A program made the position numbers and the translations under genes. A stretch of DNA of 64,000 nt from Bacillota bacterium (GTDB taxonomy: Bacteria; Bacillota; Clostridia; Acetivibrionales; DSM-1351). The stretch is from NCBI GenBank assembly GCA_023397905.1, contig JAEWSZ010000186.1, forward strand, positions 1 to 64,000, read 5' to 3'. Under the pieces are notes generated by a model. It worked only from the letters and a program-made list of their open reading frames with translations, did no database searches and was not told where the DNA came from. Each line of letters starts with the position of its first letter. The first letter of the stretch is position 1. Positions 51,486-59,204 of this stretch are shown here, in pieces.

Positions 51486-52058
51486 TCATCTCTGATTCAC
51501 GCTGGCCATGGCCTTCTCCACACCATACCTGGCCACCGTTACAGCCGCTTCCGCCGCCCTTTCAACACTTTTGTCTATTATCTCTCTGTCTTCCTTTGAA
51601 AATTTGCTCAGCACATAATCGGCCAGGTCCCACTTTTCCGGGGCCTTGCCTATACCGATTCTCACCCTGGGAAAAGCGTCCGACTGAAGCTGATATATTA
51701 TGGATTTCATTCCATTGTGGGTCCCGGAGCTGCCCTTGGGCCTCACCCGTATATTTCCGGGCTCCAGATCTATATCGTCATATATTACCAGAACCCTTTC
51801 CATGGGCAGCTTGTACCATGCCACAATGTCCCTTATACTCTCGCCGCTCAGGTTCATGAAGGTCTGTGGCTTCAGCAGCACCGTCCTGATCCCCTCGATA
51901 TCCCCTTCTCCATAAACTCCCTTGAAGCCTATCTTCGAAAGCCTGATATTGTACTTTGCCGATAAATAATCTATTGCATCAAATCCAACATTGTGCCTGG
52001 TATTTTCATACTTTGCACCCGGATTTCCCAATCCTGCCATTAAAAATATATCTCCCAA
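51486..52058 (-). CDS. pth: Peptidyl-tRNA hydrolase
   Basis: Releases peptides from peptidyl-tRNA that has dropped off ribosomes. A 190-aa enzyme with catalytic His in YENTRHNVGFDA, Asn in KPQTFMNLSG, Asp in VLVIYDDIDLEPG, and the tRNA-binding GSSGTHNGMKSI. The start is TTG 52058 with GGGAGGT six bases upstream. The next ATG would cut the first beta strand of the fold. Confidence 0.95.
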   Translation of the reverse strand: MGDIFLMAGLGNPGAKYENTRHNVGFDAIDYLSAKYNIRLSKIGFKGVYGEGDIEGIRTVLLKPQTFMNLSGESIRDIVAWYKLPMERVLVIYDDIDLEPGNIRVRPKGSSGTHNGMKSIIYQLQSDAFPRVRIGIGKAPEKWDLADYVLSKFSKEDREIIDKSVERAAEAAVTVARYGVEKAMASVNQR

Positions 52059-52120
52059 AACGTACCTCCCAAAAATCCACCGGGTAACTCCGGTTCCCGC
52101 ATACCATTTATCACATGCTT

Positions 52121-52161
52121 AAAAGGCGGTTCACTGGAATCGGAACCGCCCCATTTTTTTT
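52121..52161. terminator. Hairpin with T-tracts both ways, upstream of pth
   Basis: GGCGGTTC (52125-52132) and GAACCGCC (52143-52150). The plus strand continues CCATTTTTTTT; the minus strand continues TTTTAAGC. No plus-strand gene lies before it, so it probably once ended a leftward gene upstream of pth, now replaced by the vapBC insert. Confidence 0.6.
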
Positions 52162-52319
52162 GCCCTTATGGGAAAAATCATCAAACAAAGACATTATAGC
52201 ATTCAATTTTGCATATAGTCAATTTAAATCGGAGCTTTGGATTTTCAATTCCAGCATTGACGGTATTCACCAATTAGAATACAATCAGTTATGCAGATAT
52301 GTTATTCGGAGGTGTGAAT

Positions 52320-52520
52320 ATGAGAACTACAATAAATATTCCCGATAGCCTCATTAAAGAAGTAGAGGCTGTTTATAAAACTGAATCCAGGTCGAAATCA
52401 ATTGAATACGCTATCAAGGATGCATTGCTCCAAAAACGCCTGGAGCTTCTGAAAGATTTATCCGGAAAAATCGAATTTGATGAAGAAGCGATAAATAGAG
52501 CAAGGGGGATGGAGCGTTGA
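52320..52520 (+). CDS. VapB-type antitoxin (ribbon-helix-helix)
   Basis: A 66-aa protein. The N-terminal MRTTINIPDSLIKEVEAVYK is an Arc/MetJ-type DNA-binding strand and helix, and SRSKSIEYAIKDALLQKR the second helix. The acidic C-terminus should wrap the toxin. The ATG at 52320 has GGAGGT seven bases upstream. It overlaps the toxin gene by 4 bp. Represses its own promoter in characterised systems. Confidence 0.85.
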   Translation: MRTTINIPDSLIKEVEAVYKTESRSKSIEYAIKDALLQKRLELLKDLSGKIEFDEEAINRARGMER

Positions 52521-52915
52521 AGAAAGTACTTGTCGATACTTCCATATGGATTGAGTATTTTAGAGGGAACAAAACCGTCCAGGATATTATTCACGATACA
52601 AAAACATATCAATGCTTTATTATAGGGCCGGTGTTAACGGAACTGCTTCTGGGAATAAAAACATCAGGTGAAAAAGAACATCTCATCGACTGTATGAACG
52701 TTTTTCCGACTCTGTCAATTAATGACAGGGATTGTATCTATGCAGGAAATACCGGAAATACTCTCAGGCAAAAGGGTATAACCGTACCATTACCGGACCT
52801 GATAATTTTCAGTACGGCTGAAAACAATAATTGCGCACTGTTTACTCTGGATAAGCATTTTGAAGTCATCAAAAATGCAATTGAATCCGGTATAGAGATT
52901 ATAACATGCAAATAG
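52517..52915 (+). CDS. VapC-type PIN-domain toxin
   Basis: A 132-aa endoribonuclease. PIN active-site acids are visible: Asp in VLVDTSIWIEYF, Glu in VLTELLLGI, Asp in PLPDLIIFSTAE, and Asp in FTLDKHF. VapC toxins cleave tRNA or rRNA when antitoxin is lost. The start is TTG in a TTGA overlap with the antitoxin stop. Both genes run against the surrounding leftward housekeeping operon, so the pair is an insertion. Confidence 0.88.
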   Translation: MKKVLVDTSIWIEYFRGNKTVQDIIHDTKTYQCFIIGPVLTELLLGIKTSGEKEHLIDCMNVFPTLSINDRDCIYAGNTGNTLRQKGITVPLPDLIIFSTAENNNCALFTLDKHFEVIKNAIESGIEIITCK

Positions 52916-52997
52916 ATCTCTCCCATTGCCCCGGTGAAACGCACAGACGGAAAAAACTTTTCTACTGATGCGTTATATTATACGATGGCATAAAATA

Positions 52998-53018
52998 AGA
53001 CCGGCCCGGGGCCGGTCT
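52998..53018 (-). terminator. Terminator after prs
   Basis: AGACCGGCC (52998-53006) and GGCCGGTCT (53010-53018) form a very stable stem with a 3-nt loop. Leftwards it is followed by TATTTTATGCC. Confidence 0.8.
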
Positions 53019-53027
53019 CCTCAAAAA

Positions 53028-53987
53028 CTATACCTGTGTAAACAAAGTGCTTATTGAAATATCGCCGTAAATCCTTTCTATTGCCTCCGCAAAAACGCCT
53101 GCAACAGATAAAGAGGTTATTTTGTCAATTTTCTTGTCATCCTTCAGGGGAATGGTATTCAATACAACCAGCTCTTTTATGGCCGATTCCTTTATCCTCT
53201 GGATGGCCGGTCCGGACAGCACCGCGTGGGTACTGCTGGCGTATACTTCCTTTGCGCCTGCCTCCATCAAGGCATTTGCGCCGTTTACTATTGTTCCGCC
53301 CGTATCCATAAGGTCATCAACCAGTATGACTTTTTTATTTCTGATATCGCCTATTATATTCATAACCTCGGAAACATTTGCTTTTGGACGGCGCTTGTCG
53401 ATAATTGCAAGGGGACAGTCAAGCCTTTCCGCCACCTTTCTGGATCTGGTAACACTGCCCACGTCAGGTGAAACCACCACCACATCATCCTGTCCCGCAA
53501 ATTTTTCCTTAAAATATTCTGCAAGTATGGGCACCCCAAGAAGGTGATCCACCGGTATGTCAAAAAAGCCTTGAATCTGCGGAGCATGTAAATCCATCGT
53601 CAATATTCTGTCGGCGCCTGCTATGGTCAGAAGATTCGCAACCAGCTTTGCGGATATGGGATCTCTGGCTCTGGCCTTTCTATCCTGTCTTGCGTATCCG
53701 AAATACGGGATAACAGCGGTAATTCTTCCTGCGGAAGCTCTTTTGACCGCATCGATCATAACCAGCAGTTCCATCAAATTATCATTTACCGGCTGACAGG
53801 TGGATTGAATGATAAATACATCGGAGCCTCTCACCACTTCCCCGATGTTTACCGCGGTCTCCCCGTCGCTAAAACATCCAACGCTTGCGACACCTACAGG
53901 AATACCAATCTTTTCGGCGATCTCATTGACCAGCGCCCTGTTGGAATTGCCTGTAAATATCTTTATGTCCTTTCCATGCAAATTCAT
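53028..53987 (-). CDS. prs: Ribose-phosphate pyrophosphokinase
   Basis: Makes PRPP from ribose-5-phosphate and ATP for nucleotide, His and Trp synthesis. A 319-aa class I enzyme. Catalytic flexible loop [21 protein letters not shown], metal-binding [12 protein letters not shown], and PRPP loop [14 protein letters not shown] (family form DDLIDTAGT). The ATG at 53987 has AAGGAG. It is 77 bp after glmU, the standard glmU-prs order. Confidence 0.95.
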   Translation of the reverse strand: MNLHGKDIKIFTGNSNRALVNEIAEKIGIPVGVASVGCFSDGETAVNIGEVVRGSDVFIIQSTCQPVNDNLMELLVMIDAVKRASAGRITAVIPYFGYARQDRKARARDPISAKLVANLLTIAGADRILTMDLHAPQIQGFFDIPVDHLLGVPILAEYFKEKFAGQDDVVVVSPDVGSVTRSRKVAERLDCPLAIIDKRRPKANVSEVMNIIGDIRNKKVILVDDLMDTGGTIVNGANALMEAGAKEVYASSTHAVLSGPAIQRIKESAIKELVVLNTIPLKDDKKIDKITSLSVAGVFAEAIERIYGDISISTLFTQV

Positions 53988-54064
53988 TTCGACTCTCCTT
54001 TTGATTTCTCTTGTTAAATTATATATAAGCAATAATCAATTATTTTTCCATAAATGATTATCTC

Positions 54065-55237
54065 TTATTTGCGTTTCATGTCCTTCCTTGTAACCCAGCC
54101 TTCCTTTATCACCTGGCGTTCTCTGGCAATGGCAAGGGAATTCTCCGGAACCTCATCCGTAATGGTAGAGCCTGCGGCAACGTACGCGTCATTGTGCACC
54201 ACCACCGGAGACACCAGATTTGCATTGCAGCCTATGAAGGAATTATCCCCGACCACAGTCTTGTTCTTGTGTTTCCCGTCATAATTTACAACTACCACTC
54301 CGCAGCCTATATTGACATTTTTACCAACTTCGGCATCCCCCACATATGTCAGGTGTGATATCTTGGTCTTGTCGCCGATGACAGACTTCTTTATTTCGAC
54401 AAAATCTCCGATTTTCACATTACTGCCTACCAGGCTTCCGGGTCTCAAATATGCAAATGGGCCCACATGGGTCTCATCACCCACAGAGCTGTCAATGGCA
54501 ACGGAATTTGCAACCTCGACGCCATTTCCGATTTTGCAGTTGGAGAGTCTTGAACCGGGTCCTATCACACAGTCTTCCCCAATGGCCGTATCTCCCTGGA
54601 GTATTGTATTGGGCAGTATGACCGTATCTTCGCCTATGACAACGTTCGCGTCAATATATGTTGAGGCCGGGTCGACTATGGTAACTCCGGAAAGCATTAT
54701 TTCTCTGAGTATCCTGGCTCTGATCTCTGAAGCTGCGGCAGAAAGCGCAAGCCTGTCGCTTACAACAAGAAATTGTGTTTTGTCCTCTGAAAAGCTTTTA
54801 TTTGTATTTGTTAAAGATAGAAAAATTTGTTTCAGTACGTCCCTGGAAAGGACTAAGATGTTAAACTCGTTTATTTTTTTTAGCAGTTCCCCGCTGTTGA
54901 AAATGTATACTGCGGCGTCTCCATTGTATTCGAATATGGCCGACGCGTTACTCGCTTCCGATTCATGCCTGTTTAAAAGGTTTTGCAATGTTTCTGGCAA
55001 AATCAAAGGCTGATCGGCCCAATTTATGACTACCTGCTCCGCGTCGCCTATGGCCTTCCTACACTCGTCCACTTCCTCAAATGTAAGACACCGGATATCC
55101 TGTGTTATGTCCGACACTGCCATTTCCGACCATTTCTGAATACTTTGACCCGATACATTATGGCTTTCCTTCGCGCTTTTGGATTTAAAAGCACCATTGT
55201 TGTTGTCGGAAATAATTAATCCCAAATTCTTATTCAT
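54065..55237 (-). CDS. glmU: GlmU-like acetyltransferase with a degenerate uridylyltransferase domain
   Basis: The C-terminal half is a complete left-handed beta-helix acetyltransferase. All known GlcN-1-P acetylation residues appear: Arg in YLRPGS, Lys in VEIKKS, His/Tyr in SHLTYVGDAE, Asn in VVNYDGKHKNKT. The N-terminal domain is only about 165 residues instead of about 230. The nucleotide-binding signature (LAAGxGTRMKSxxPKVLH) reads LIISDNNNGAFKSKSAKESH. GYGRI and GTGHA motifs are missing, though ADQPLILPETLQNLL still echoes GDVPLISxETLxxL. It should acetylate but not make UDP-GlcNAc. 390 aa, ATG 55237. Confidence 0.85.
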   Translation of the reverse strand: MNKNLGLIISDNNNGAFKSKSAKESHNVSGQSIQKWSEMAVSDITQDIRCLTFEEVDECRKAIGDAEQVVINWADQPLILPETLQNLLNRHESEASNASAIFEYNGDAAVYIFNSGELLKKINEFNILVLSRDVLKQIFLSLTNTNKSFSEDKTQFLVVSDRLALSAAASEIRARILREIMLSGVTIVDPASTYIDANVVIGEDTVILPNTILQGDTAIGEDCVIGPGSRLSNCKIGNGVEVANSVAIDSSVGDETHVGPFAYLRPGSLVGSNVKIGDFVEIKKSVIGDKTKISHLTYVGDAEVGKNVNIGCGVVVVNYDGKHKNKTVVGDNSFIGCNANLVSPVVVHNDAYVAAGSTITDEVPENSLAIARERQVIKEGWVTRKDMKRK

Positions 55238-55280
55238 TATCAAAGCCCCCACTGTATTTTACAGGTTATAACGCAAAAAT

Positions 55281-55311
55281 AGAAAATTTTTCGGATGTAG
55301 AAAAATTTTCT
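55281..55311. repeat. Perfect 12-bp inverted repeat in the glmU leader
   Basis: AGAAAATTTTTC (55281-55292) and its exact complement (55300-55311) with a 7-nt loop, 44 bp upstream of the glmU start. A second stem, AACGAGG/CCTCGTT, lies at about 55329-55350. Together with the element at 55423 they make this 317-bp spoVG-glmU gap strongly structured. Confidence 0.5.
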
Positions 55312-55422
55312 TACCCTGGTGCGTTTCAACGAGGTGACAACGCCTCGTTATATTCTCTCATTTTTAATAAATAATTTCAACTATTAACAGCAACAAAATC
55401 GTTTTTGTTATTTTAACTTAAC

Positions 55423-55497
55423 TTGTACAATTTTTCACTTCCGTATGCGAAGGCATTTTGCGGGTTTTATTCCGGCCTCGCTTCTGAAATTGTACAA
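55423..55497. repeat. 75-bp element with 11-bp terminal inverted repeats
   Basis: TTGTACAATTT (55423-55433) and AAATTGTACAA (55487-55497) are exact complements bounding a GC-richer interior. Similar ends (AATTGTACA, AATTGTGCA) begin the noncoding stretches at 40689 and 45505. It could be a small non-autonomous or REP-like element; no target duplication is obvious. Confidence 0.4.
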
Positions 55498-55502
55498 AAT
55501 AA

Positions 55503-55531
55503 AAAAAGATACTCCTAAAAGTATCCTTTAT
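55503..55531 (-). terminator. Terminator after spoVG
   Basis: AAGATACT (55506-55513) pairs with AGTATCCTT (55520-55528), 6-nt loop. On the minus strand TTTTTTTATTTT follows. It lies 24 bp past the spoVG stop. Confidence 0.75.
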
Positions 55532-55554
55532 TTTTATCTTTGGAATATTTGCAA

Positions 55555-55806
55555 TTATGAATTTTCATAACTTGCCAAAATAGCACTCTGGAGTTTCTCT
55601 CTTGCGGTTGCATTTATAGGATGTGCTATATCCCTAAATTCACCGTCCGGAGTTTTTCTGCTCGGCATTGCGATGAACAAGCCATTCTGGCTATCGATAA
55701 TTTTAATATCGTGCACAACAAACTCATTGTCAAATGTTACAGAAACAACGGCTTTCATCTTACCTTCTGTATCAATTTTCCTAATCCTAATGTCTGTAAT
55801 TTCCAT
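55555..55806 (-). CDS. spoVG: Septation/sporulation regulator SpoVG
   Basis: An 83-aa nucleic-acid-binding regulator: [44 protein letters not shown], and the conserved end [18 protein letters not shown]. It affects septation, virulence and capsule genes in relatives. GGAGG lies before the ATG, and a sigma-H promoter is recognisable upstream. Gene order purR-spoVG-glmU is conserved. Confidence 0.96.
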   Translation of the reverse strand: MEITDIRIRKIDTEGKMKAVVSVTFDNEFVVHDIKIIDSQNGLFIAMPSRKTPDGEFRDIAHPINATAREKLQSAILASYENS

Positions 55807-55844
55807 AATGGCGAAACCTCCAAGAAAATATTTATGTTAATATT

Positions 55845-55873
55845 AAATATTCGCCATTTCTACAAAATTTCCT
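55845..55873 (-). promoter_or_regulatory. Sigma-H type promoter of spoVG
   Basis: On the minus strand AAGGAAATT (55873-55865), then 11 nt, then GCGAATATT (55853-55845). This matches the Bacillus sigma-H pattern RnAGGAwTT / RnnGAATww, and spoVG is a classic sigma-H gene. Transcription would start about 30 bp upstream of the ATG. Confidence 0.65.
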
Positions 55874-55935
55874 TCTTTTTCGCGTATTTTTTTACAAATT
55901 ATTAGTTTATTTTACAAAATACTAGATAAGCGGCA

Positions 55936-56751
55936 TTAAATATTGGGCTTTATGTCAATTGTTGTATTTTCTTGTAATTCAAGGGAGCTATTTAAAGTCA
56001 TCAGCGAATAATAGTTTCCAATCAGCTTCTTATTCGGTTCATTGGTTTCAATAAGTACTCCGATACCAACCACTTCACTGTCAAACTGGTTTGCCATTTC
56101 CACAATACCCTTTGAAGTTCCTCCGCCCTTCATAAAATCATCTATGAACAGCAGTCTTGAATTTCTTTTTAATGATTTCATTGGCAGAACCATGGTCTGT
56201 ATCTTCCGGGCCGACGCCGAAACATAATTTATATTTACCGATGCCCCGTCGGTGGCTTCATTGTAATGTCTTACAATAACCAGCGGCACATCCAGAAATT
56301 GAGCTGTGGCATAGGCCAGGGGAATACCTTTGGTTTCAACGGTTATGACGCAGTCCAGCTCAAGATTGGAAAATCTGCTGGCAAACATCCTTGCGATTTT
56401 ATTCACCCACTCAGGATTATATATTATATCCAGCATATACAGATATCCTCCCGGCAATACCCTCTCCGGATTGGACAATTCCTTCGCAAGCTCCTCCAGT
56501 ACAGCCTGGATGTCAGCTTCGCTTATAAACGGAACATATTTCACTCCGCCTGCGGCGCCTGAAATGGTGCATATATTTCCCAGATTATTTTTTTCAAAGG
56601 CTTTTTGTAAAAAGTCCAGATCTTCACTGATGGTAGATTTGGCCGAACCGAACATTTCAGAAAAATGTCCAAGGGTTAAAACCTTATTCGGATTGTCCGA
56701 CAGGGTTTTTATAATTACGGCAAGTCTTTCGTTTCTTTGGATTTTCTCCAT
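55936..56751 (-). CDS. purR: Purine operon repressor PurR
   Basis: A 271-aa repressor of the Bacillus PurR type. A winged-helix domain (about 1-75, SEMFGSAKSTISEDLDFL) is fused to a phosphoribosyltransferase-like effector domain. The PRPP motif is LLFIDDFMKGGGTSKG. DNA binding is released by PRPP. The ATG at 56751 has GGAGG. Two PurBox-like sequences upstream suggest autoregulation. Confidence 0.95.
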   Translation of the reverse strand: MEKIQRNERLAVIIKTLSDNPNKVLTLGHFSEMFGSAKSTISEDLDFLQKAFEKNNLGNICTISGAAGGVKYVPFISEADIQAVLEELAKELSNPERVLPGGYLYMLDIIYNPEWVNKIARMFASRFSNLELDCVITVETKGIPLAYATAQFLDVPLVIVRHYNEATDGASVNINYVSASARKIQTMVLPMKSLKRNSRLLFIDDFMKGGGTSKGIVEMANQFDSEVVGIGVLIETNEPNKKLIGNYYSLMTLNSSLELQENTTIDIKPNI

Positions 56752-56784
56752 GCTATTAACCTCCAATATCCCCATATCCTTATT

Positions 56785-56840
56785 ATTATACAATAAAAAT
56801 GCGAATAATTACACTTATATTTTAGTTATTGTTCGGAATT
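56785..56840 (-). promoter_or_regulatory. purR promoter with inverted PurBox pair
   Basis: On the minus strand AATTCCGAACAAT (56840-56828) fits the Bacillus PurBox AWWWCCGAACWWT exactly. On the plus strand AAATGCGAATAAT (56797-56809) is a weaker copy with two core changes. They face each other with 18 bp between, the usual layout. A TATAAT lies just downstream (56790-56785). Confidence 0.7.
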
Positions 56841-56923
56841 ATATGGAATACAATATTAACGGAATTTTCATCATATAATATGTCAATATATAAATATCAG
56901 TATATAAAATATAATTAATGCCT

Positions 56924-56952
56924 TTTACATTTGCAAGAAAATATTGTATTAT
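56924..56952 (+). promoter_or_regulatory. Probable murC promoter
   Basis: TTTACA (56924-56929), a 17-nt spacer, then TATTAT (56947-56952), leaving a leader of about 145 nt before murC. The purR-murC gap (56752-57106) otherwise holds only the PurBox region; no further gene is seen. Confidence 0.5.
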
Positions 56953-57106
56953 TTTTTATGTAATTGATTGAGCTTTGCGAACTCTATCCGGCGGCATTTA
57001 ATAATATATATCATCGGCGGAAAAAACTCAGCCGCCGCAGGCCGTGAGTCAGCAAAGCCCCCTGGACAAAGGCATACTTGAACATTATAACAGAGGAGTG
57101 TTTTTT

Positions 57107-58510
57107 TTGATAGATAATTCAAATATTTTAGATTCGGAAGAAATCAGACATGTACATTTCATAGGGATTGGCGGCTCCAGCATGAGCGGCCTGGCGGAAA
57201 TACTTTTAAGCCAGGGCTATACTGTGTCCGGTTCGGACATCAAATCCTCAAAAGCAACACAAAAGCTCGAAAGTAAAGGCGCCCATGTCACCATAGGCCA
57301 CAAGGCCGAAAATGTGTCCAACCCCGACCTGGTGGTGTACACGGTCGCAGTAAAGGAAGAAAATCCGGAAATGGTGCGTTCAAGGGAGCTGAATATACCT
57401 GTAATAGACAGGGCTGAGCTGCTGGGGCTGATGATGAAACGCTATTCCTTCGGAATAGGGGTAGCCGGGACTCACGGAAAAACCACCACCACCTCAATGA
57501 TAACCACCGTTATGCTGGAAGCGGGTACAGATCCCACGGCCCATATGGGAGGAGAGCTGGATGCCATCTCCGGCAATACGAGGATAGGCAATTCCCAATA
57601 CTTTATAACGGAAGCCTGCGAATACTACAGCAGTTTTTTAAAGTTCCACCCCTTCATGGCGGTCATTCTGAATATTGAAATGGACCATGTGGACTATTTT
57701 AGAGATCTGGCACATATAAAGGATACCTTTGGCCAATTTGTGTCGCTGGTTCCTTCCGATGGATATATAGTCGCCTGCGCGGACGACGAGAATACCCTCT
57801 CTGTGATCGGAGGCAGGGATTGCAATATAATTACTTACGGCCTGAAAAATCCTGACGCAATGTGGACGGCCGGCAACATACGATACAACACCTCCGGCTG
57901 CGGGACCTTTGACGTGTACAGGGAAGGCAAACTGCTGGGAACAGTTGCCCTGTCCGTTCCCGGCCCCCACAATGTCAGCAATGCCCTTGCCGCAATTGCG
58001 GCCTGCCATACCTGCGGCTGCAGCATGGAAAGCATTATTTCCGGACTTCTGGCTTTTGGCGGCAGCCATAAGCGTTTTGAATTAAAGGGCCTGGTGGACA
58101 ATATAAGGGTGATAGACGATTACGCCCACCATCCTTCGGAGGTGCAGGCAACGCTAAACGCTGCCGCCAATGCGGAGCACAATAAAATCTGGTGTGTCTT
58201 CCAGCCCCATACCTACACCCGCACCAAAGCCTTCATTGATAAATTTGCCCAATCCTTCGGCCATGCGGACAATATTGTCATAACCGACATATACGCCGCC
58301 CGGGAAAAGGACCCCGGCGACATACACGCAAGCATGCTGGCGGAGAAAATACGCCTGAACGGCGGAAATGCAACATATATCAGCGACTTTCAGGAAATCG
58401 CCCAATACCTTGACAGGCATGCACAGCCCGGCGACCTCATACTGACAATGGGCGCCGGAGATGTGGCCAGGTGCGGCGAAATCTTTCTCAATCTGAGGGC
58501 AAATAAGTGA
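57107..58510 (+). CDS. murC: UDP-N-acetylmuramate--L-alanine ligase
   Basis: Adds L-Ala to UDP-MurNAc, the first peptide step of peptidoglycan precursor synthesis. A 467-aa Mur ligase: HFIGIGGSSMSGLAEIL (UDP binding), ATP loop GVAGTHGKTTTTSM, EACEYYSSFLKFHP, NIEMDHVDYF, and DDYAHHPSEVQATL. The start is TTG 57107 with GAGGAG eight bases upstream; the frame is open upstream but unlike any family N-terminus. Monocistronic and opposite to purR. A heptamer repeat begins at its stop codon. Confidence 0.95.
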   Translation: MIDNSNILDSEEIRHVHFIGIGGSSMSGLAEILLSQGYTVSGSDIKSSKATQKLESKGAHVTIGHKAENVSNPDLVVYTVAVKEENPEMVRSRELNIPVIDRAELLGLMMKRYSFGIGVAGTHGKTTTTSMITTVMLEAGTDPTAHMGGELDAISGNTRIGNSQYFITEACEYYSSFLKFHPFMAVILNIEMDHVDYFRDLAHIKDTFGQFVSLVPSDGYIVACADDENTLSVIGGRDCNIITYGLKNPDAMWTAGNIRYNTSGCGTFDVYREGKLLGTVALSVPGPHNVSNALAAIAACHTCGCSMESIISGLLAFGGSHKRFELKGLVDNIRVIDDYAHHPSEVQATLNAAANAEHNKIWCVFQPHTYTRTKAFIDKFAQSFGHADNIVITDIYAAREKDPGDIHASMLAEKIRLNGGNATYISDFQEIAQYLDRHAQPGDLILTMGAGDVARCGEIFLNLRANK

Positions 58511-58548
58511 TCGGAAGTCAGCATTCGGTAATCGGTATTCTGAATAAG
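58507..58548 (+). repeat. Degenerate heptamer repeat overlapping the murC stop codon
   Basis: Units in phase: GTGATCG (containing the TGA stop), GAAGTCA, GCATTCG, GTAATCG, GTATTCT, GAATAAG. Consensus and register are those of the copies after fabH and the cyclophilin gene. Confidence 0.65.
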
Positions 58549-58588
58549 ACTTGAAGGAACAGTGAAATAGTTAAAACACAGATAAAAC

Positions 58589-58622
58589 AGAAAGCCCGGC
58601 AGTCAACATGTCCGGGCTTTCT
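58589..58622. terminator. Bidirectional terminator between murC and fabZ
   Basis: AGAAAGCCCGG (58589-58599) and CCGGGCTTTCT (58612-58622), perfect 11-bp arms with a 12-nt loop, between two convergent genes. Confidence 0.8.
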
Positions 58623-58651
58623 TCTCAGCACACCTGTCCAATATATTTTTT

Positions 58652-59086
58652 CTATTTCGCAACACTGGTCAATGCGGCTTTGATCTCGCCCTCGGCGGCA
58701 ATCTTGCCATCGACACTTGCAGATACCTTCGCCTTGATAACTCCCAGCTTTGCCGCCAATATCTCCGCTTCAAGCCTGAGCACGTCGCCCGGCCGTACTT
58801 GCTGCTTAAACTTCATATTTTCTATACCGGCAAATACGCCCAACTTGTCCTTGTAGCCCTCCTGTGAGGCAACCGCTATGCACATGGTCTGGGCCATGGC
58901 TTCCACTATCAGCACGCCCGGCATGATGGGATATTCCGGGAAATGGCCCTGGAAAAACGGCTCATTTATTGTGACATTTTTTATTGTCACGGCTCTTTTC
59001 CCTGGTTCCAGTTCGATTACCTTATCCACCAGAAGGAAAGGATACCTGTGGGGCAGTATTTCTTTTATCTCATTAATTGTAAGCAT
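58652..59086 (-). CDS. fabZ: 3-hydroxyacyl-[acyl-carrier-protein] dehydratase
   Basis: Removes water from beta-hydroxyacyl-ACP in each elongation cycle. A 144-aa hot-dog fold: [20 protein letters not shown], catalytic His in [21 protein letters not shown] with the Glu of the same helix. Complete. GGAGG precedes the ATG. Downstream of flagellar genes, as ywpB (fabZ) is near mbl-flhO-flhP in Bacillus. Confidence 0.96.
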   Translation of the reverse strand: MLTINEIKEILPHRYPFLLVDKVIELEPGKRAVTIKNVTINEPFFQGHFPEYPIMPGVLIVEAMAQTMCIAVASQEGYKDKLGVFAGIENMKFKQQVRPGDVLRLEAEILAAKLGVIKAKVSASVDGKIAAEGEIKAALTSVAK

Positions 59087-59204
59087 TTAAACCTCCATCG
59101 GATGCGCGCTTTACTCTTCTGCGCCGCACATCCCGTTAATAATTATGACTTGGTAATAATATATTCGCCGGGCGTACCAAAAATCCTCTTTTTTATTTTA
59201 CATT

